64,000 bases of DNA, from NCBI RefSeq assembly GCF_026790145.1, contig NZ_JALAMS010000054.1, positions 111,601 to 175,600 on the forward strand. The letters run 5' to 3'. Of this stretch, positions 25,145 through 34,267 are shown piece after piece. The notes beneath the pieces were generated by a model. The model was not told the DNA's origin. It saw only the letters and a list, made by a program, of their open reading frames with translations, and did not search any database. Numbering within the stretch: the stretch's first letter is position 1; each line of letters opens with the position of its first letter. The translations under genes were made by a program, and so were the position numbers. The DNA is from Bacillus_I endophytica_A. GTDB lineage: Bacteria; Bacillota; Bacilli; Bacillales; Bacillaceae_H.

Positions 25145-26311
25145 ATGACAAATTTATATCAATTTCAAACAGCTGATCATATTATTTCAGGTGCTGATAG
25201 TCTCAAAAATATAGGAGAGTATCTTCATCTTTTAGATAGAGAGCTTCAAAGAGCGTTAATTGTGACACAGCCAACGATGAAACGCTTGGGTTTCGTTGAG
25301 CAAGTGAAGAATGACTTAGCCAAACATGGGATTGAATCAGATATAAACATTGATGTCCTTCCAGAACCTACACTTCAAAATATTGAAGAAGTTTTCGAAT
25401 CTATAAAACATCAACAATATGATTTGTTCATTGGGCTTGGGGGAGGAAGCGTTCTTGACGCAGTTAAAATTCTCTCTGTTCTAGCAACAAATAATCAATC
25501 CCTTAAAGATATGTTAGGAACGGATTTAGTGAGGAAACCAGGAATTCCAACACTTTTAATTCCGTCCACTTCAGGAACAGGTTCTGAAGTGACGCCAAAT
25601 GCCATTGTAACTATTCCTGATGAAGAACTGAAGATAGGGGTAGTCAGTAAACATCTTCTTCCAAACCTTGTTTTTCTTGATCCTATTTTAACGCTTAGTT
25701 TGCCTCGGTCAATTACGGCTGCAACAGGGATGGATGCGTTCACGCATTCACTTGAGTCATTTATCTCAAATAAAGCAAATTTAATTAGTGACATGGTAGC
25801 ACTTGAATCTATTCGTCTTATCTCAGCTAGCATTGTTGAAGCATATCAAAATGGTTCTTCTGTTGTAGCACGTGAGAAAATGCTTCTTGGTTCAATGTAC
25901 GGAGGAATGGCTTTAACAAGCGCAGGAACAGCAGCGGTTCATGCCTTAGCTTATCCGTTAGGAGGCAAATTTAAAATTTCACACGGTGTTGCGAACTCTA
26001 TGCTCCTTCCACACGTAATGAAATTTAATATGGACGCAATTGAAGAACGTCTCTCTCTAGTAGCTGAACCAATGGGAATTGACACAAGAGAGTTATCCGC
26101 AAGAGAAGCAGCAGAAAAAGTAGTCGAAAAAATCGTGGAATGGACTAACCTATTAGAAATTCCCCAAAATCTTAAAGAGTATGGAGTAACAGAAGGAGAC
26201 GTTTCTTCATTAGCGGTTTCGGCTTCAAAAGTAACGCGTCTTTTAAATAACAATCCAAAAGAGCTAAGCTTAGAAGATATGGAAGCAATCTACCGCAAAC
26301 TACTTGTTTAA
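25145..26311 (+). CDS. Iron-containing alcohol dehydrogenase
   Basis: This 388-residue group III dehydrogenase has the NAD-binding GLGGGSVLDAVK, the GTGSEVTPNAIV segment, and the metal-ligand histidines in VHALAYPLGGKFKISHGVANS. It starts 24 bp after the aldolase gene. It probably interconverts an aldehyde and alcohol derived from the cluster substrate, for example reducing or oxidising the aldehyde product of the aldolase. The substrate cannot be read from the sequence. A second, different Fe-ADH occurs at 47951. Confidence 0.92.
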   Translation: MTNLYQFQTADHIISGADSLKNIGEYLHLLDRELQRALIVTQPTMKRLGFVEQVKNDLAKHGIESDINIDVLPEPTLQNIEEVFESIKHQQYDLFIGLGGGSVLDAVKILSVLATNNQSLKDMLGTDLVRKPGIPTLLIPSTSGTGSEVTPNAIVTIPDEELKIGVVSKHLLPNLVFLDPILTLSLPRSITAATGMDAFTHSLESFISNKANLISDMVALESIRLISASIVEAYQNGSSVVAREKMLLGSMYGGMALTSAGTAAVHALAYPLGGKFKISHGVANSMLLPHVMKFNMDAIEERLSLVAEPMGIDTRELSAREAAEKVVEKIVEWTNLLEIPQNLKEYGVTEGDVSSLAVSASKVTRLLNNNPKELSLEDMEAIYRKLLV

Positions 26312-26331
26312 CGTAAAGGTGATGATGATTG

Positions 26332-27645
26332 ATGAGAATATCCGTAATTTCTGATGATTTAACTGGAGCAAGTGATTGCGGAGGTCAGCTAGTCCAATAT
26401 GGGCTTGATGTATCTGTTGTTTTGCAAAAATATCATGAAAAAGTGCAAGAAAATCAAGCTGTTATCTTTAATACAGATAGCCGTGCTTTAGCTGAAAATG
26501 AAGCCTATAAAAGAGTGAAAAAAGTAGCGAAGTGGGTTCAAAAGCAACCATTTGATATTGTATACAAAAAAATTGATTCCACAATGAGGGGGAACATCGG
26601 GCAAGAAATCAATGCTGTTGCGGATGTTTTTTGTCCTGATTTTGTGTTAATTTCACCCGCTTTTCCTAAAGAAGGACGTCAAGTTGTAGATGGTATTCAC
26701 TTTCTTCATCAAAAGGAGCTTCACGAAACAGAAGTAGCAAATGATCCTAAAACTCCTGTAAGAGAGTCGGAAATTTCACATTTAATTGAACAACAAGCTA
26801 AACGAAAGGTTGGTCACCTTTTTTATAAAGACTTGCGAATCGGCAGCGAAAATGTGAGTAAGAAGCTTGCCCAATTTAAAGAACAAGGAATTTCATATAT
26901 AACAGTTGATGCGATTGAAGAAAGAGATTTAAACTCTCTTGTCACAGCCATTGCCCAAACAGATCTTTCGGTTGTTTGGGTCGGATCGACAGGGCTTATT
27001 CACTACTTACCACCTCTTTACGGATTACAAAAAAAAAGAGACCAGCTTCAGCTTACTTATAATAATAATCCAGTTTTATTCGTTGTAGGAAGCGTAAGTA
27101 AAGTTGGTAGAAATCAGCTGCAGACACTCCAAGCTAGAACAAATACAGTTGGCTTAGAAATAAATCCTAAAAATATGCTAGAGACAAAGGAAGGGTTGAG
27201 AAAAGAAATTCATCGTATTCTAACTGAAGCTGGCGAAGCTTTTCAATACGGGAAAAATGTTGCATTGTTCTCGTCTGCAAAAGTGAAAGAAACACAAGAA
27301 ATGGGAAGGAAATACGGTTATAGTGCTGTTAGGGTAAGCAACGAAATTTCAGCTATGCTTGGAGACGTTTCGCGTAAACTTATAGAAGTTTACGATCTTA
27401 AGAACCTTTTTCTTACAGGAGGAGATACCGCTCAGCAAGTATTAGAAAGGTTAAACGCAAACTCCTTTCAACTTATGGATGAGGTGGAAGCTGGGATTCC
27501 ACTCGGAAAGCTTGATAATCAAGAGATTTTTGCCGTTACAAAAGCAGGCAGCTTTGGAACTGAACTAGCAATGGTGAAATCGCTTTATAAACTGCAAGGG
27601 AGAAAAAGCGATCGTTTAGATGTTTTAAATCATAAAACGGTTTAA
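26332..27645 (+). CDS. Four-carbon acid sugar kinase (DUF1537, OtnK/DtnK family)
   Basis: A 437-residue DUF1537 kinase. The N-terminal domain starts RISVISDDLTGASDCGGQL, with the substrate-binding KKIDSTMRGNIGQEI near residue 80. The C-terminal nucleotide domain contains LFLTGGDTAQQVLERL and the GxKSG-like KAGSFGTE motif. AAAGGTG upstream and the family N-terminus support ATG 26332 rather than the TTG at 26329. The family phosphorylates C4 acids such as threonate or erythronate at O4. The following PdxA2-type gene is its usual partner. Confidence 0.92.
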   Translation: MRISVISDDLTGASDCGGQLVQYGLDVSVVLQKYHEKVQENQAVIFNTDSRALAENEAYKRVKKVAKWVQKQPFDIVYKKIDSTMRGNIGQEINAVADVFCPDFVLISPAFPKEGRQVVDGIHFLHQKELHETEVANDPKTPVRESEISHLIEQQAKRKVGHLFYKDLRIGSENVSKKLAQFKEQGISYITVDAIEERDLNSLVTAIAQTDLSVVWVGSTGLIHYLPPLYGLQKKRDQLQLTYNNNPVLFVVGSVSKVGRNQLQTLQARTNTVGLEINPKNMLETKEGLRKEIHRILTEAGEAFQYGKNVALFSSAKVKETQEMGRKYGYSAVRVSNEISAMLGDVSRKLIEVYDLKNLFLTGGDTAQQVLERLNANSFQLMDEVEAGIPLGKLDNQEIFAVTKAGSFGTELAMVKSLYKLQGRKSDRLDVLNHKTV

Positions 27646-27669
27646 AATTTGAAGCTTGAGGAGGCTATT

Positions 27670-28674
27670 ATGAAACCTATTATTGGAATTACGATGGGAG
27701 ATGGAGCAGGGGTAGGACCTGAAGTCATCATCAAAGCACTTGCTCATTCTTCTGTTTATGAAATGTGTGATCCGGTTGTTATTGGCGATGCAAAAATATT
27801 GAAAAGAGCCGCAGAATTGCTGGAGTCTTCTACAGATATACATGAGATTCATGATGTTAAGGAAGGGAAATTCATTCATGGTGTGATAAATTGCCTTAGT
27901 CTTGATCTTCTTCCAGAGAATTTACCATTTGGGGAAGTTTCACCTGAGGCAGGAAGCGCTGCATTCAAATTTATTGAAAAAGCCATTCATCTAGCCAAAG
28001 AGAAAGCGATTCACGCTATCTGCACAGCACCGTTAAATAAAGAAGCGCTCCATAAAGGTGGTTATTCGTATCCTGGTCACACTGAAATTTTAGCAGAACT
28101 GACAGATACAAAAAGCTACTCCATGATGTTATCATCGCCAAAACTAAAAGTGATTCACCTTACAACTCACGTTGGATTAAGAAAAGCGATTGATTTAATT
28201 AATCCGGAAAGAACGTATACAGTGGTGAAATTAGCGCATGAAACATTATGCAGAGCTGGGCACAGTGCTCCGAAGATCGCTGTTTGCGGGATTAATCCTC
28301 ATGCTGGCGAAAATGGCCTCTTTGGTGAAGGAGAAGAGGAAGAAAAGCTTGTTCCTGCTATTGAAAAAGCAGCGAACGAAGGAATGAATGTTACAGGCCC
28401 ATATCCGGCTGATACCCTCTTTTTCCGAGCGGTTCGAGGAGATTTTGATATTGTGATTGCTTGCTATCATGATCAAGGGCATGTGCCGATCAAAGTATTA
28501 GGACTTGAAGAAGGAGTTAATATTACAGTTGGGCTAAACGGGGGAATTATCCGAACATCAGTTGATCATGGTACAGCTTTTGACATTGCAGGAACTGGGG
28601 TTGTTGATGAACGTAGTATGCTGGCAGCTATTGCTTCAGCGGCGGAATTAGCTCCAAAAGAAGCGGTGAAATAG
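27670..28674 (+). CDS. PdxA2-type 4-phospho-threonate/erythronate dehydrogenase
   Basis: This 334-residue PdxA-family protein has ITMGDGAGVGPEV at the N-terminus, TAPLNKEALHKGG, metal-site histidines in YPGHTEILAE and YHDQGHVPIKVLG, and the GLNGGIIRTSVDHGTAFDIAG C-terminus. GAGGAGG selects ATG 27670. It follows the DUF1537 kinase by 24 bp. In known pairs the enzyme oxidises and decarboxylates the C4-acid 4-phosphate to dihydroxyacetone phosphate. Catabolic context makes this more likely than pyridoxine synthesis. Confidence 0.9.
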   Translation: MKPIIGITMGDGAGVGPEVIIKALAHSSVYEMCDPVVIGDAKILKRAAELLESSTDIHEIHDVKEGKFIHGVINCLSLDLLPENLPFGEVSPEAGSAAFKFIEKAIHLAKEKAIHAICTAPLNKEALHKGGYSYPGHTEILAELTDTKSYSMMLSSPKLKVIHLTTHVGLRKAIDLINPERTYTVVKLAHETLCRAGHSAPKIAVCGINPHAGENGLFGEGEEEEKLVPAIEKAANEGMNVTGPYPADTLFFRAVRGDFDIVIACYHDQGHVPIKVLGLEEGVNITVGLNGGIIRTSVDHGTAFDIAGTGVVDERSMLAAIASAAELAPKEAVK

Positions 28675-28820
28675 CATAAGGAAGTGAAGGCTTTTAAGGC
28701 CTTCTCCTTTAGGAGCATACATGTAAGCGTTATCTTTTTGTAGGGTAGATAGAATTGCAAAGTGATTTATAAAACAAGGATCTAAAAGCTGGGAAAGATC
28801 CTTATAGGGGGATGCGGAGG
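28675..28820 (+). promoter_or_regulatory. Intra-cluster gap with hairpins and a cre-like box
   Basis: GAAGG...CCTTC forms a small hairpin at about 28688-28704. TGTAAGCGTTATCT (28722-28735) matches cre except for one base. AAGGATC pairs with GATCCTT (about 28777-28803) just before the AGGGGG ribosome site of the symporter gene. These may set separate expression of the transport half of the cluster. Confidence 0.4.
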
Positions 28821-30239
28821 ATGGAAACGTTAAATCCGGGTAGTTTAACTTTTGTACTAGGTGTTATTGTCGTATATATATTATTTACAACATGGCTAAC
28901 AATGAGGTTGCGAAGTAAATCGAGTGCTGAATTCAACAATGCAGCAAAATCACTGCCAGCGATTGTTGTTGGAATTCTATTAATGTCAGAGTTCATTGGA
29001 ACAAAGTCTACAGTAGGGACAGCAGAATCATCATTTACAAACGGAATTGCTTCTTCTTGGTCACTGATTACTGTAACAATTGCCTTTTTCCTTTTTTCTT
29101 TCTTTCTTGTCAATAAATTTTATGGTACTGGAAAGTATACAATTTCAGGCATTATTGAACAAAAGTTTGGAAAGTCAACAAAGATGGTAGTATCCGTTAT
29201 TATGATTGTAGCACTTCTTCTTGTGAATCTAGGAAACTATTTAAGTGGTTCAGCAGCTATTGCTTCTATATTAGGATTACCGCTTATGACTTGTGCTATT
29301 ATTACAGCAGTTGTAAGTACATTTTACTTCACTTTTGGAGGAATGAAAGGCGTAGCATGGGTTACCATTCTTCACTCACTCGTAAAATATGCGGGAATTA
29401 TGATCACGGTAGTGGTAGCCGTTTACTTATGCGGTGGATTTAAGCCTGTAGCAGCAGAGCTTCCAACACACTATTTTACATGGGATGGAACAATTGGTGG
29501 TGCAACGATTTTTGCTTGGCTTATTGGAAATATGGGTGCTATTTTTTCCACGCAGTTTATCATCCAAGCGATCACTTCATCCAAAAGTGCAAAAGAAGCG
29601 AAAAGATCAAGTTTGTATGCTGCATTGTTATGCTTACCATTAGCGATTGCGATTGGAATTATCGGAGTTTGTGCCCGCTATTTGTATCCGGATATTGACC
29701 CTATCTATGCTTTTCCAGTATTTTTAGAACATATGAATCCTGTCTTAACAGCTATTGTCGCAACATCTCTAGTCGCTTCTATTTTTGTAGGAGTATCAAC
29801 TGTTGCTCTTGCAACAACAACACTAATTATCGATGACTTTTATGCTCCAAAAGCAAAACCATCTCCTGAAAAACTTATGAAAGTAACGCGTATTGCTTCT
29901 ATTGTGGTTGGTTTTGTGCCTTTAATTGGGGTTGTATTAGCTCCAGAATTGCTAAGTTTGTCATTTTTCACTCGTGCATTAAGAACATCTATTGCTGTTG
30001 TAGCTGCTATGGGATTTTACCTTCCGTTTTTCAGCACGAATCGAGGGGCAACGATTGGTCTTGGTTTGTCAGGTATATTAACTTCCGTATGGTACTTACT
30101 TGGAGATCCATACGGTATTGATAATATGTATATTGCTGTTATCACACCATTTATCGTGATGGTGATTGATCGCTACATCGGAGGAAATAAAAAACGAAAA
30201 ATATCTGAAAGTTCAGAATTAAAGAGTGCGAAAGTTTAA
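28821..30239 (+). CDS. Sodium:solute symporter (SSS family)
   Basis: A 472-residue protein with about thirteen membrane segments. It carries the SSS hallmark patterns (FIGTKSTVGTAESSFTNGIASSW early; FGGMKGVAWVTILHSLVKYAG and TSLVASIFVGVSTVALATTTLIIDDFY later). ATG 28821 fits AGGGGG better than 28812. It should import the cluster's substrate, likely an organic anion, using sodium. It sits between the PdxA2 and BNR genes. Confidence 0.9.
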   Translation: METLNPGSLTFVLGVIVVYILFTTWLTMRLRSKSSAEFNNAAKSLPAIVVGILLMSEFIGTKSTVGTAESSFTNGIASSWSLITVTIAFFLFSFFLVNKFYGTGKYTISGIIEQKFGKSTKMVVSVIMIVALLLVNLGNYLSGSAAIASILGLPLMTCAIITAVVSTFYFTFGGMKGVAWVTILHSLVKYAGIMITVVVAVYLCGGFKPVAAELPTHYFTWDGTIGGATIFAWLIGNMGAIFSTQFIIQAITSSKSAKEAKRSSLYAALLCLPLAIAIGIIGVCARYLYPDIDPIYAFPVFLEHMNPVLTAIVATSLVASIFVGVSTVALATTTLIIDDFYAPKAKPSPEKLMKVTRIASIVVGFVPLIGVVLAPELLSLSFFTRALRTSIAVVAAMGFYLPFFSTNRGATIGLGLSGILTSVWYLLGDPYGIDNMYIAVITPFIVMVIDRYIGGNKKRKISESSELKSAKV

Positions 30240-30263
30240 ATAAATCAAAGGGAGTGTTAAGAC

Positions 30264-31445
30264 ATGAGTAATCAAACAACCATTACTTCAGATGGAAAAT
30301 TAAAAGAGGTAACAGAAGGGTTAAAAAGAACAGAATCCTATTTACCTTCTGATTGCATTCAAAATCATGCAGCAAACTTGCTTGTTTTAGACAATGGAGA
30401 TCTACTATGCACATGGTTTGCAGGAACACAAGAAGGAATTCCGGACATTCATATTTATATGTCTCGGTTAAAAAAAGGAGAAAGTTCATGGAGCAAAGCA
30501 GTTAAAGTATCAGATGATCCAACTCGTTCAGAACAAAATCCTGTGTTGTTTAAAGCTCCAGACGAGAAGATATGGTTATTGTATACAGCACAAAAGTCGG
30601 GAAATCAAGATACAGCTATTGTACGCTACCGCATCTCAGAAGATAATGGGTATTCATTTGGCCCTATTAAAACGCTATTTAATCAAGCAGGGACATTTAT
30701 TCGTCAGCCAATTGTTGTGTTAGATAATGGTGAATGGCTTCTTCCTGTGTTTTATTGTCATACAACGAAAGGGAGGAAGTGGACAGGGCATAGAGATACA
30801 AGTGCTGTAAAAATTTCAAAAGATGAAGGGAACACATGGGAAGAATACGAAGTACCAAACAGCACTGGATGTGTTCATATGAATATTGAGAAGCTTGATG
30901 ATGGAACGCTTTTAGCCCTATTTCGAAGCAGGTGGGCAGATTATATTTACAGCAGCTATTCAACTGATAATGGAAGAACATGGAGTGAGCCTAAAGCAAC
31001 AGAACTGCCAAACAACAATTCTTCAATTCAGTTTACAAAGTTAACAAATGGTCATTTAGCTCTTGTTTTCAACAATATGAATGCTGAAAATTGCACTGAA
31101 CGAAGAGCGTCTCTTTACGATGATATTGAGGATGAAGAAAGTGAAGAAAATGTAGTGACAGAAGCGGTAGAGGATAGTGGAGAGAGAGAAGCGTTCTGGG
31201 GAGCTCCTCGTGCTCCGATGACAGTTGCTATTTCAGAAGACAACGGTGTGACGTGGCCATTTGTGAAAGATATTGAAATTGGAGACGGCTATGCAATGAC
31301 GAATAATTCAAAGGATAAGCTTAACCGAGAATATTCTTATCCATCGATTAAGCAAGGTAGTGATGGAGATCTTCATATTGCGTTTACGTATTTTAGGCAA
31401 ACGATCAAGTATGTTCAACTTACTGAAGAAGAAATTAAACGATAA
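30264..31445 (+). CDS. Cytoplasmic BNR-repeat (sialidase-like) beta-propeller protein
   Basis: This 393-residue protein has at least four Asp-box (BNR) repeats of form S-x-D-x-G-x-x-W/F (SEDNGYSFGP, SKDEGNTWEE, STDNGRTWSE, SEDNGVTWPF). It also has the BNR_2-type NPVLFKAPDEKIWLLYTAQKS. There is no signal peptide, and the sialidase FRIP motif is not seen. An acidic insert (YDDIEDEESEENVV) lies near residue 285. It may be a lyase, hydrolase or isomerase for the imported compound. True neuraminidase activity is doubtful. Its place between transporter and SDR ties it to the cluster. Confidence 0.85.
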   Translation: MSNQTTITSDGKLKEVTEGLKRTESYLPSDCIQNHAANLLVLDNGDLLCTWFAGTQEGIPDIHIYMSRLKKGESSWSKAVKVSDDPTRSEQNPVLFKAPDEKIWLLYTAQKSGNQDTAIVRYRISEDNGYSFGPIKTLFNQAGTFIRQPIVVLDNGEWLLPVFYCHTTKGRKWTGHRDTSAVKISKDEGNTWEEYEVPNSTGCVHMNIEKLDDGTLLALFRSRWADYIYSSYSTDNGRTWSEPKATELPNNNSSIQFTKLTNGHLALVFNNMNAENCTERRASLYDDIEDEESEENVVTEAVEDSGEREAFWGAPRAPMTVAISEDNGVTWPFVKDIEIGDGYAMTNNSKDKLNREYSYPSIKQGSDGDLHIAFTYFRQTIKYVQLTEEEIKR

Positions 31446-31460
31446 GTGGAGGAACTTGCG

Positions 31461-32207
31461 ATGCTGCTAGAAAATAAGATAGCGATTGTAACAGGAGCGA
31501 GTCGTGGAATTGGGAAGTCCATTGCCTTAACGCTTGCTAAACAAGGAGCTTCTCTTATTATTCATGGAACAAATGTTGAACTTCTTGAAAATTTGGCAAA
31601 TGAAATCCGATCATTAGGAAGAGAATGTATTGTAAAAGCGGGAGACGTAGCAGATCCACATGTAGCTCAAGAAGTTGTCAAAGTAGCTATTCATAGGTTT
31701 AGTCGAATAGATATTTTAGTCAATAATGCAGGGATGAATATGAGAACATCTACGCTCGAAATAGAACTTGAAGATTGGCAGCGAGTGCTTGACGTAAACT
31801 TAAATGGTACGCTCTATTTTTGCAAAGAGGTTTTACCTCATATGATGGAACAAAACGGAGGGAAAATTGTAAACGTTAGCTCAACAACGGCAAAAACAGC
31901 GCATAAAAATGCGGCACCGTCTTATGGAGCGTCCAAAGCAGCAGTAAACTATTTAACGATGCACCTTGCGTTAGAAATGTCCCCTTACAATATTTATGTT
32001 AATGCCGTATGTCCAGGTCCTGTTGAGACAGATATGAGCAGTCAATGGACAGAGGAATATCGTCAATCTGTAACAGGACGCATTCCACTTCAAAAATTAG
32101 GGAAACCGCAAAACGTTGCAGATAGCGTATTGTTTCTAGCTTCAGATATGGCTGACTTTATTACAGGAGAGACTATTAATATTAATGGTGGAACATATAT
32201 GAATTAA
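31461..32207 (+). CDS. SDR-family oxidoreductase (FabG-like)
   Basis: This 248-residue classical short-chain dehydrogenase has cofactor motif TGASRGIGKS (about 12-21), NNAG (about 88-91), catalytic Ser in VNVSSTTAKT, and Tyr-x3-Lys in SYGASKAAV. GGAGG before ATG 31461 decides the start. It is the last gene of the cluster and a terminator follows. It likely oxidises a hydroxyl group of the substrate before aldol cleavage; a fatty-acid role is unlikely in this context. Confidence 0.92.
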   Translation: MLLENKIAIVTGASRGIGKSIALTLAKQGASLIIHGTNVELLENLANEIRSLGRECIVKAGDVADPHVAQEVVKVAIHRFSRIDILVNNAGMNMRTSTLEIELEDWQRVLDVNLNGTLYFCKEVLPHMMEQNGGKIVNVSSTTAKTAHKNAAPSYGASKAAVNYLTMHLALEMSPYNIYVNAVCPGPVETDMSSQWTEEYRQSVTGRIPLQKLGKPQNVADSVLFLASDMADFITGETININGGTYMN

Positions 32208-32210
32208 AGG

Positions 32211-32247
32211 GGAAAAGGAGACTAGAATGCTAGTCTCCTTTTTTTAG
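32211..32247 (+). terminator. Terminator of the acid-sugar cluster
   Basis: AAAGGAGACTAG pairs with CTAGTCTCCTTT over a 4-nt loop with a long T run. Confidence 0.85.
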
Positions 32248-32258
32248 ATGTTTATTCT

Positions 32259-33446
32259 TTAATGTGCTTTAAAATTATAAAGCGGTTTAATTACTTCTTC
32301 AATGGTAAGCGCGTCTTTTGTATGCTCGATAATTTCTTCCATGGACTTATATGCCATTGGACTTTCATCTAGCGTAGATTCCACAACAGATGTTGACCAG
32401 ACATTCTTCATTGTTGATTTATAGTCTTCAAAAGGCACGACTTGTTTTGCTTTTGTACGCGACATCAGTCTTCCAGCGCCGTGAGGACCAGAGTAGTTCC
32501 AGTCTGGATTTCCTTTTCCATACGCAAGTATACTTCCATCGCGCATATTCATTGGCACAATGACTTTCTCATCTTTTCGAGCGGAAATGGCTCCTTTTCT
32601 GAGAATCATATTGTCCATATCAATATAGTTATGAATCGTATCAAATCGCTCGGTGATGTTCCACTTCATATGATGAACGATTTCCTCAATCATAGCGCGA
32701 CGGTTGTAAAGGGCGTAGTTCTGGGCAATCTTCATGTCATGCATATAATCTTCAAATCCTTGACCTTCTAGATAAGCGAGTGCTTTTCTGATGTTTGGGG
32801 TCGCGACTGCTTTTAAAGCATCTTGAATTTCAGCATGCCTGCCTTCTTTCTTTAGTTTCTCAACAAGCTCTCTTTTCTGTTCGCTTAAATCTGTTAATCT
32901 TTCATATGCTAGATTTTGGTAGTGATCGGCGATTTGTCTTCCGAGATTGCGGGAGCCAGAGTGAATGACAAGGTAAACATCACCATGTTTACTTTGATTA
33001 AGTTCAACAAAATGATTACCTCCGCCTAACGTCCCAATACTGTATTTTGCCCGATGAACATTAATTGGAGCTCGTACTTCATCGTATGGAATGGTATTTG
33101 ATAAAACGTGTGGATTGTGACGCATCGCAAAGCCGCTTGGAACGTGTTTGCGGACCACTTCATCTAATTGATCATAAGATATTTGCTCCACTGTTACATT
33201 CAACTTGGCAACGGCCATCCCACAACCAATGTCAACTCCAACTAAATTAGGAACAATTTTATCTCCAATTGTCATTGTTGTTCCAATTGTGCATCCAGCA
33301 CCTGCGTGAGTATCAGGCATAATGCGGATTTTATTATCTTTCACAAACTCTTGATCACAAAGTTCCACAATTTGTTCTCTTGCTTTGTTGTCTAAGTTAG
33401 TCGTGAATACTTTTGCTTTGTTGTACTTTCCGCTTAGTTCAATCAT
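32259..33446 (-). CDS. rtcB: RtcB-family RNA ligase
   Basis: This 395-residue RtcB-family ligase has the metal-binding Cys75 in GVDIGCGMAV, GGGNHFVEL, HSGSRNLGRQ and the guanylated histidine in SGPHGAGRLMSRTKA. AAGGAG selects ATG 33446. The family joins 3'-phosphate or 2',3'-cyclic-phosphate to 5'-OH RNA ends using GTP and Mn. It is monocistronic here, with no archease gene nearby. The protein is shorter than the roughly 480-residue archaeal type, as in many Firmicutes paralogues. Confidence 0.9.
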   Translation of the reverse strand: MIELSGKYNKAKVFTTNLDNKAREQIVELCDQEFVKDNKIRIMPDTHAGAGCTIGTTMTIGDKIVPNLVGVDIGCGMAVAKLNVTVEQISYDQLDEVVRKHVPSGFAMRHNPHVLSNTIPYDEVRAPINVHRAKYSIGTLGGGNHFVELNQSKHGDVYLVIHSGSRNLGRQIADHYQNLAYERLTDLSEQKRELVEKLKKEGRHAEIQDALKAVATPNIRKALAYLEGQGFEDYMHDMKIAQNYALYNRRAMIEEIVHHMKWNITERFDTIHNYIDMDNMILRKGAISARKDEKVIVPMNMRDGSILAYGKGNPDWNYSGPHGAGRLMSRTKAKQVVPFEDYKSTMKNVWSTSVVESTLDESPMAYKSMEEIIEHTKDALTIEEVIKPLYNFKAH

Positions 33447-33667
33447 ATTTTTCTCCTTTAAATGTCTTATTAAGAGGTTACTATATATTGGTATATTTTT
33501 CATCTTTTATTTTTATGAGAAGTTGATTGTTTCATGATGAATGAACGTTACCTTTGAGGGGGAAGGGCAGAGATGTCACGAATATGACAAAGATAAAAGG
33601 ATGCCTGTATGATAAGATAAAAGATGTAAATATTACATGTAGTTGAAGTATAATGGAGATGATTAAT

Positions 33668-34084
33668 GTGACCTGGTTTTTTATAATTTCATTAGTTGTA
33701 ATTAGTTTAGTTAAAATAATAATTGCATGTCCGCCAAACTTTCTGGCAGAACGGCTTGTAGGAAAGTTCGAGCTTCATCCAAAGCTCGAAGAAAAAGATG
33801 TAATAATTCGTATAGGGGAAAGTCAAATAGAAGGGCAAGACAAAAACGAGGTTCTTCGCTCGTTTAACGAAGCCGTTTTTTTAAATCGCTATGATCTCTT
33901 TCCTAAAACAAATGGCACCCCTCTTGTGATTGAGACGAAAAAAGGAAGCAAGGATGTTACATTTCTAGTTTATCGCTATAACAATCATGTGGACGTTTTT
34001 AAGCAATATAAGAAAAGCACTGTTGCATATCGTCTTCTTTCAGATTGCTTACAAGAACCAAGCAGAGTAGAAGCTGCTTATTAA
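33668..34084 (+). CDS. YfmQ-like protein
   Basis: About 138 residues with one N-terminal membrane segment (TWFFIISLVVISLVKIII) and a soluble remainder containing FLAERLVGKFELHPKLEEKDVIIRIG and FNEAVFLNRYDLFPKTNGTP, typical of Bacillus YfmQ-like proteins. The frame opens at 33653. GTG 33668 is preferred because GGAG lies 9 nt upstream, but ATG 33653 or 33659 cannot be excluded. The function of the family is unknown. A terminator follows. Confidence 0.75.
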   Translation: MTWFFIISLVVISLVKIIIACPPNFLAERLVGKFELHPKLEEKDVIIRIGESQIEGQDKNEVLRSFNEAVFLNRYDLFPKTNGTPLVIETKKGSKDVTFLVYRYNNHVDVFKQYKKSTVAYRLLSDCLQEPSRVEAAY

Positions 34085-34085
34085 A

Positions 34086-34125
34086 TAAAAAAAGACGTTC
34101 AACATTATCTTGAACGTCTTTTTTG
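34086..34125 (+). terminator. Terminator of the yfmQ-like gene
   Basis: AAAAGACGTTCA pairs with TGAACGTCTTTT around a 9-nt loop with a T run. Confidence 0.85.
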
Positions 34126-34267
34126 TATTAAAGCTAAGTTTGATGTTCATCTTTTTTCATTCTTCGTTAGGTTTATGAGAGAAAGAAGGTCTTAAAACGA
34201 TCTCCCTCTAGTCTTCCTTTTTTTATTTGCCCTTTATATGTTAAAATGTAATTATAAGGAAAAAGGG

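Noticed and set aside
27670..28674. Biosynthetic pdxA for vitamin B6
   Set aside because: Bacillaceae generally make PLP by the PdxST route, and the DUF1537 neighbour marks the PdxA2 catabolic type.
30264..31445. True sialidase and hence a sialic acid operon
   Set aside because: FRIP motif and signal peptide are missing, and no NanK, NanE or NagA/B genes are nearby; DUF1537/PdxA2 partners point to acid sugars.
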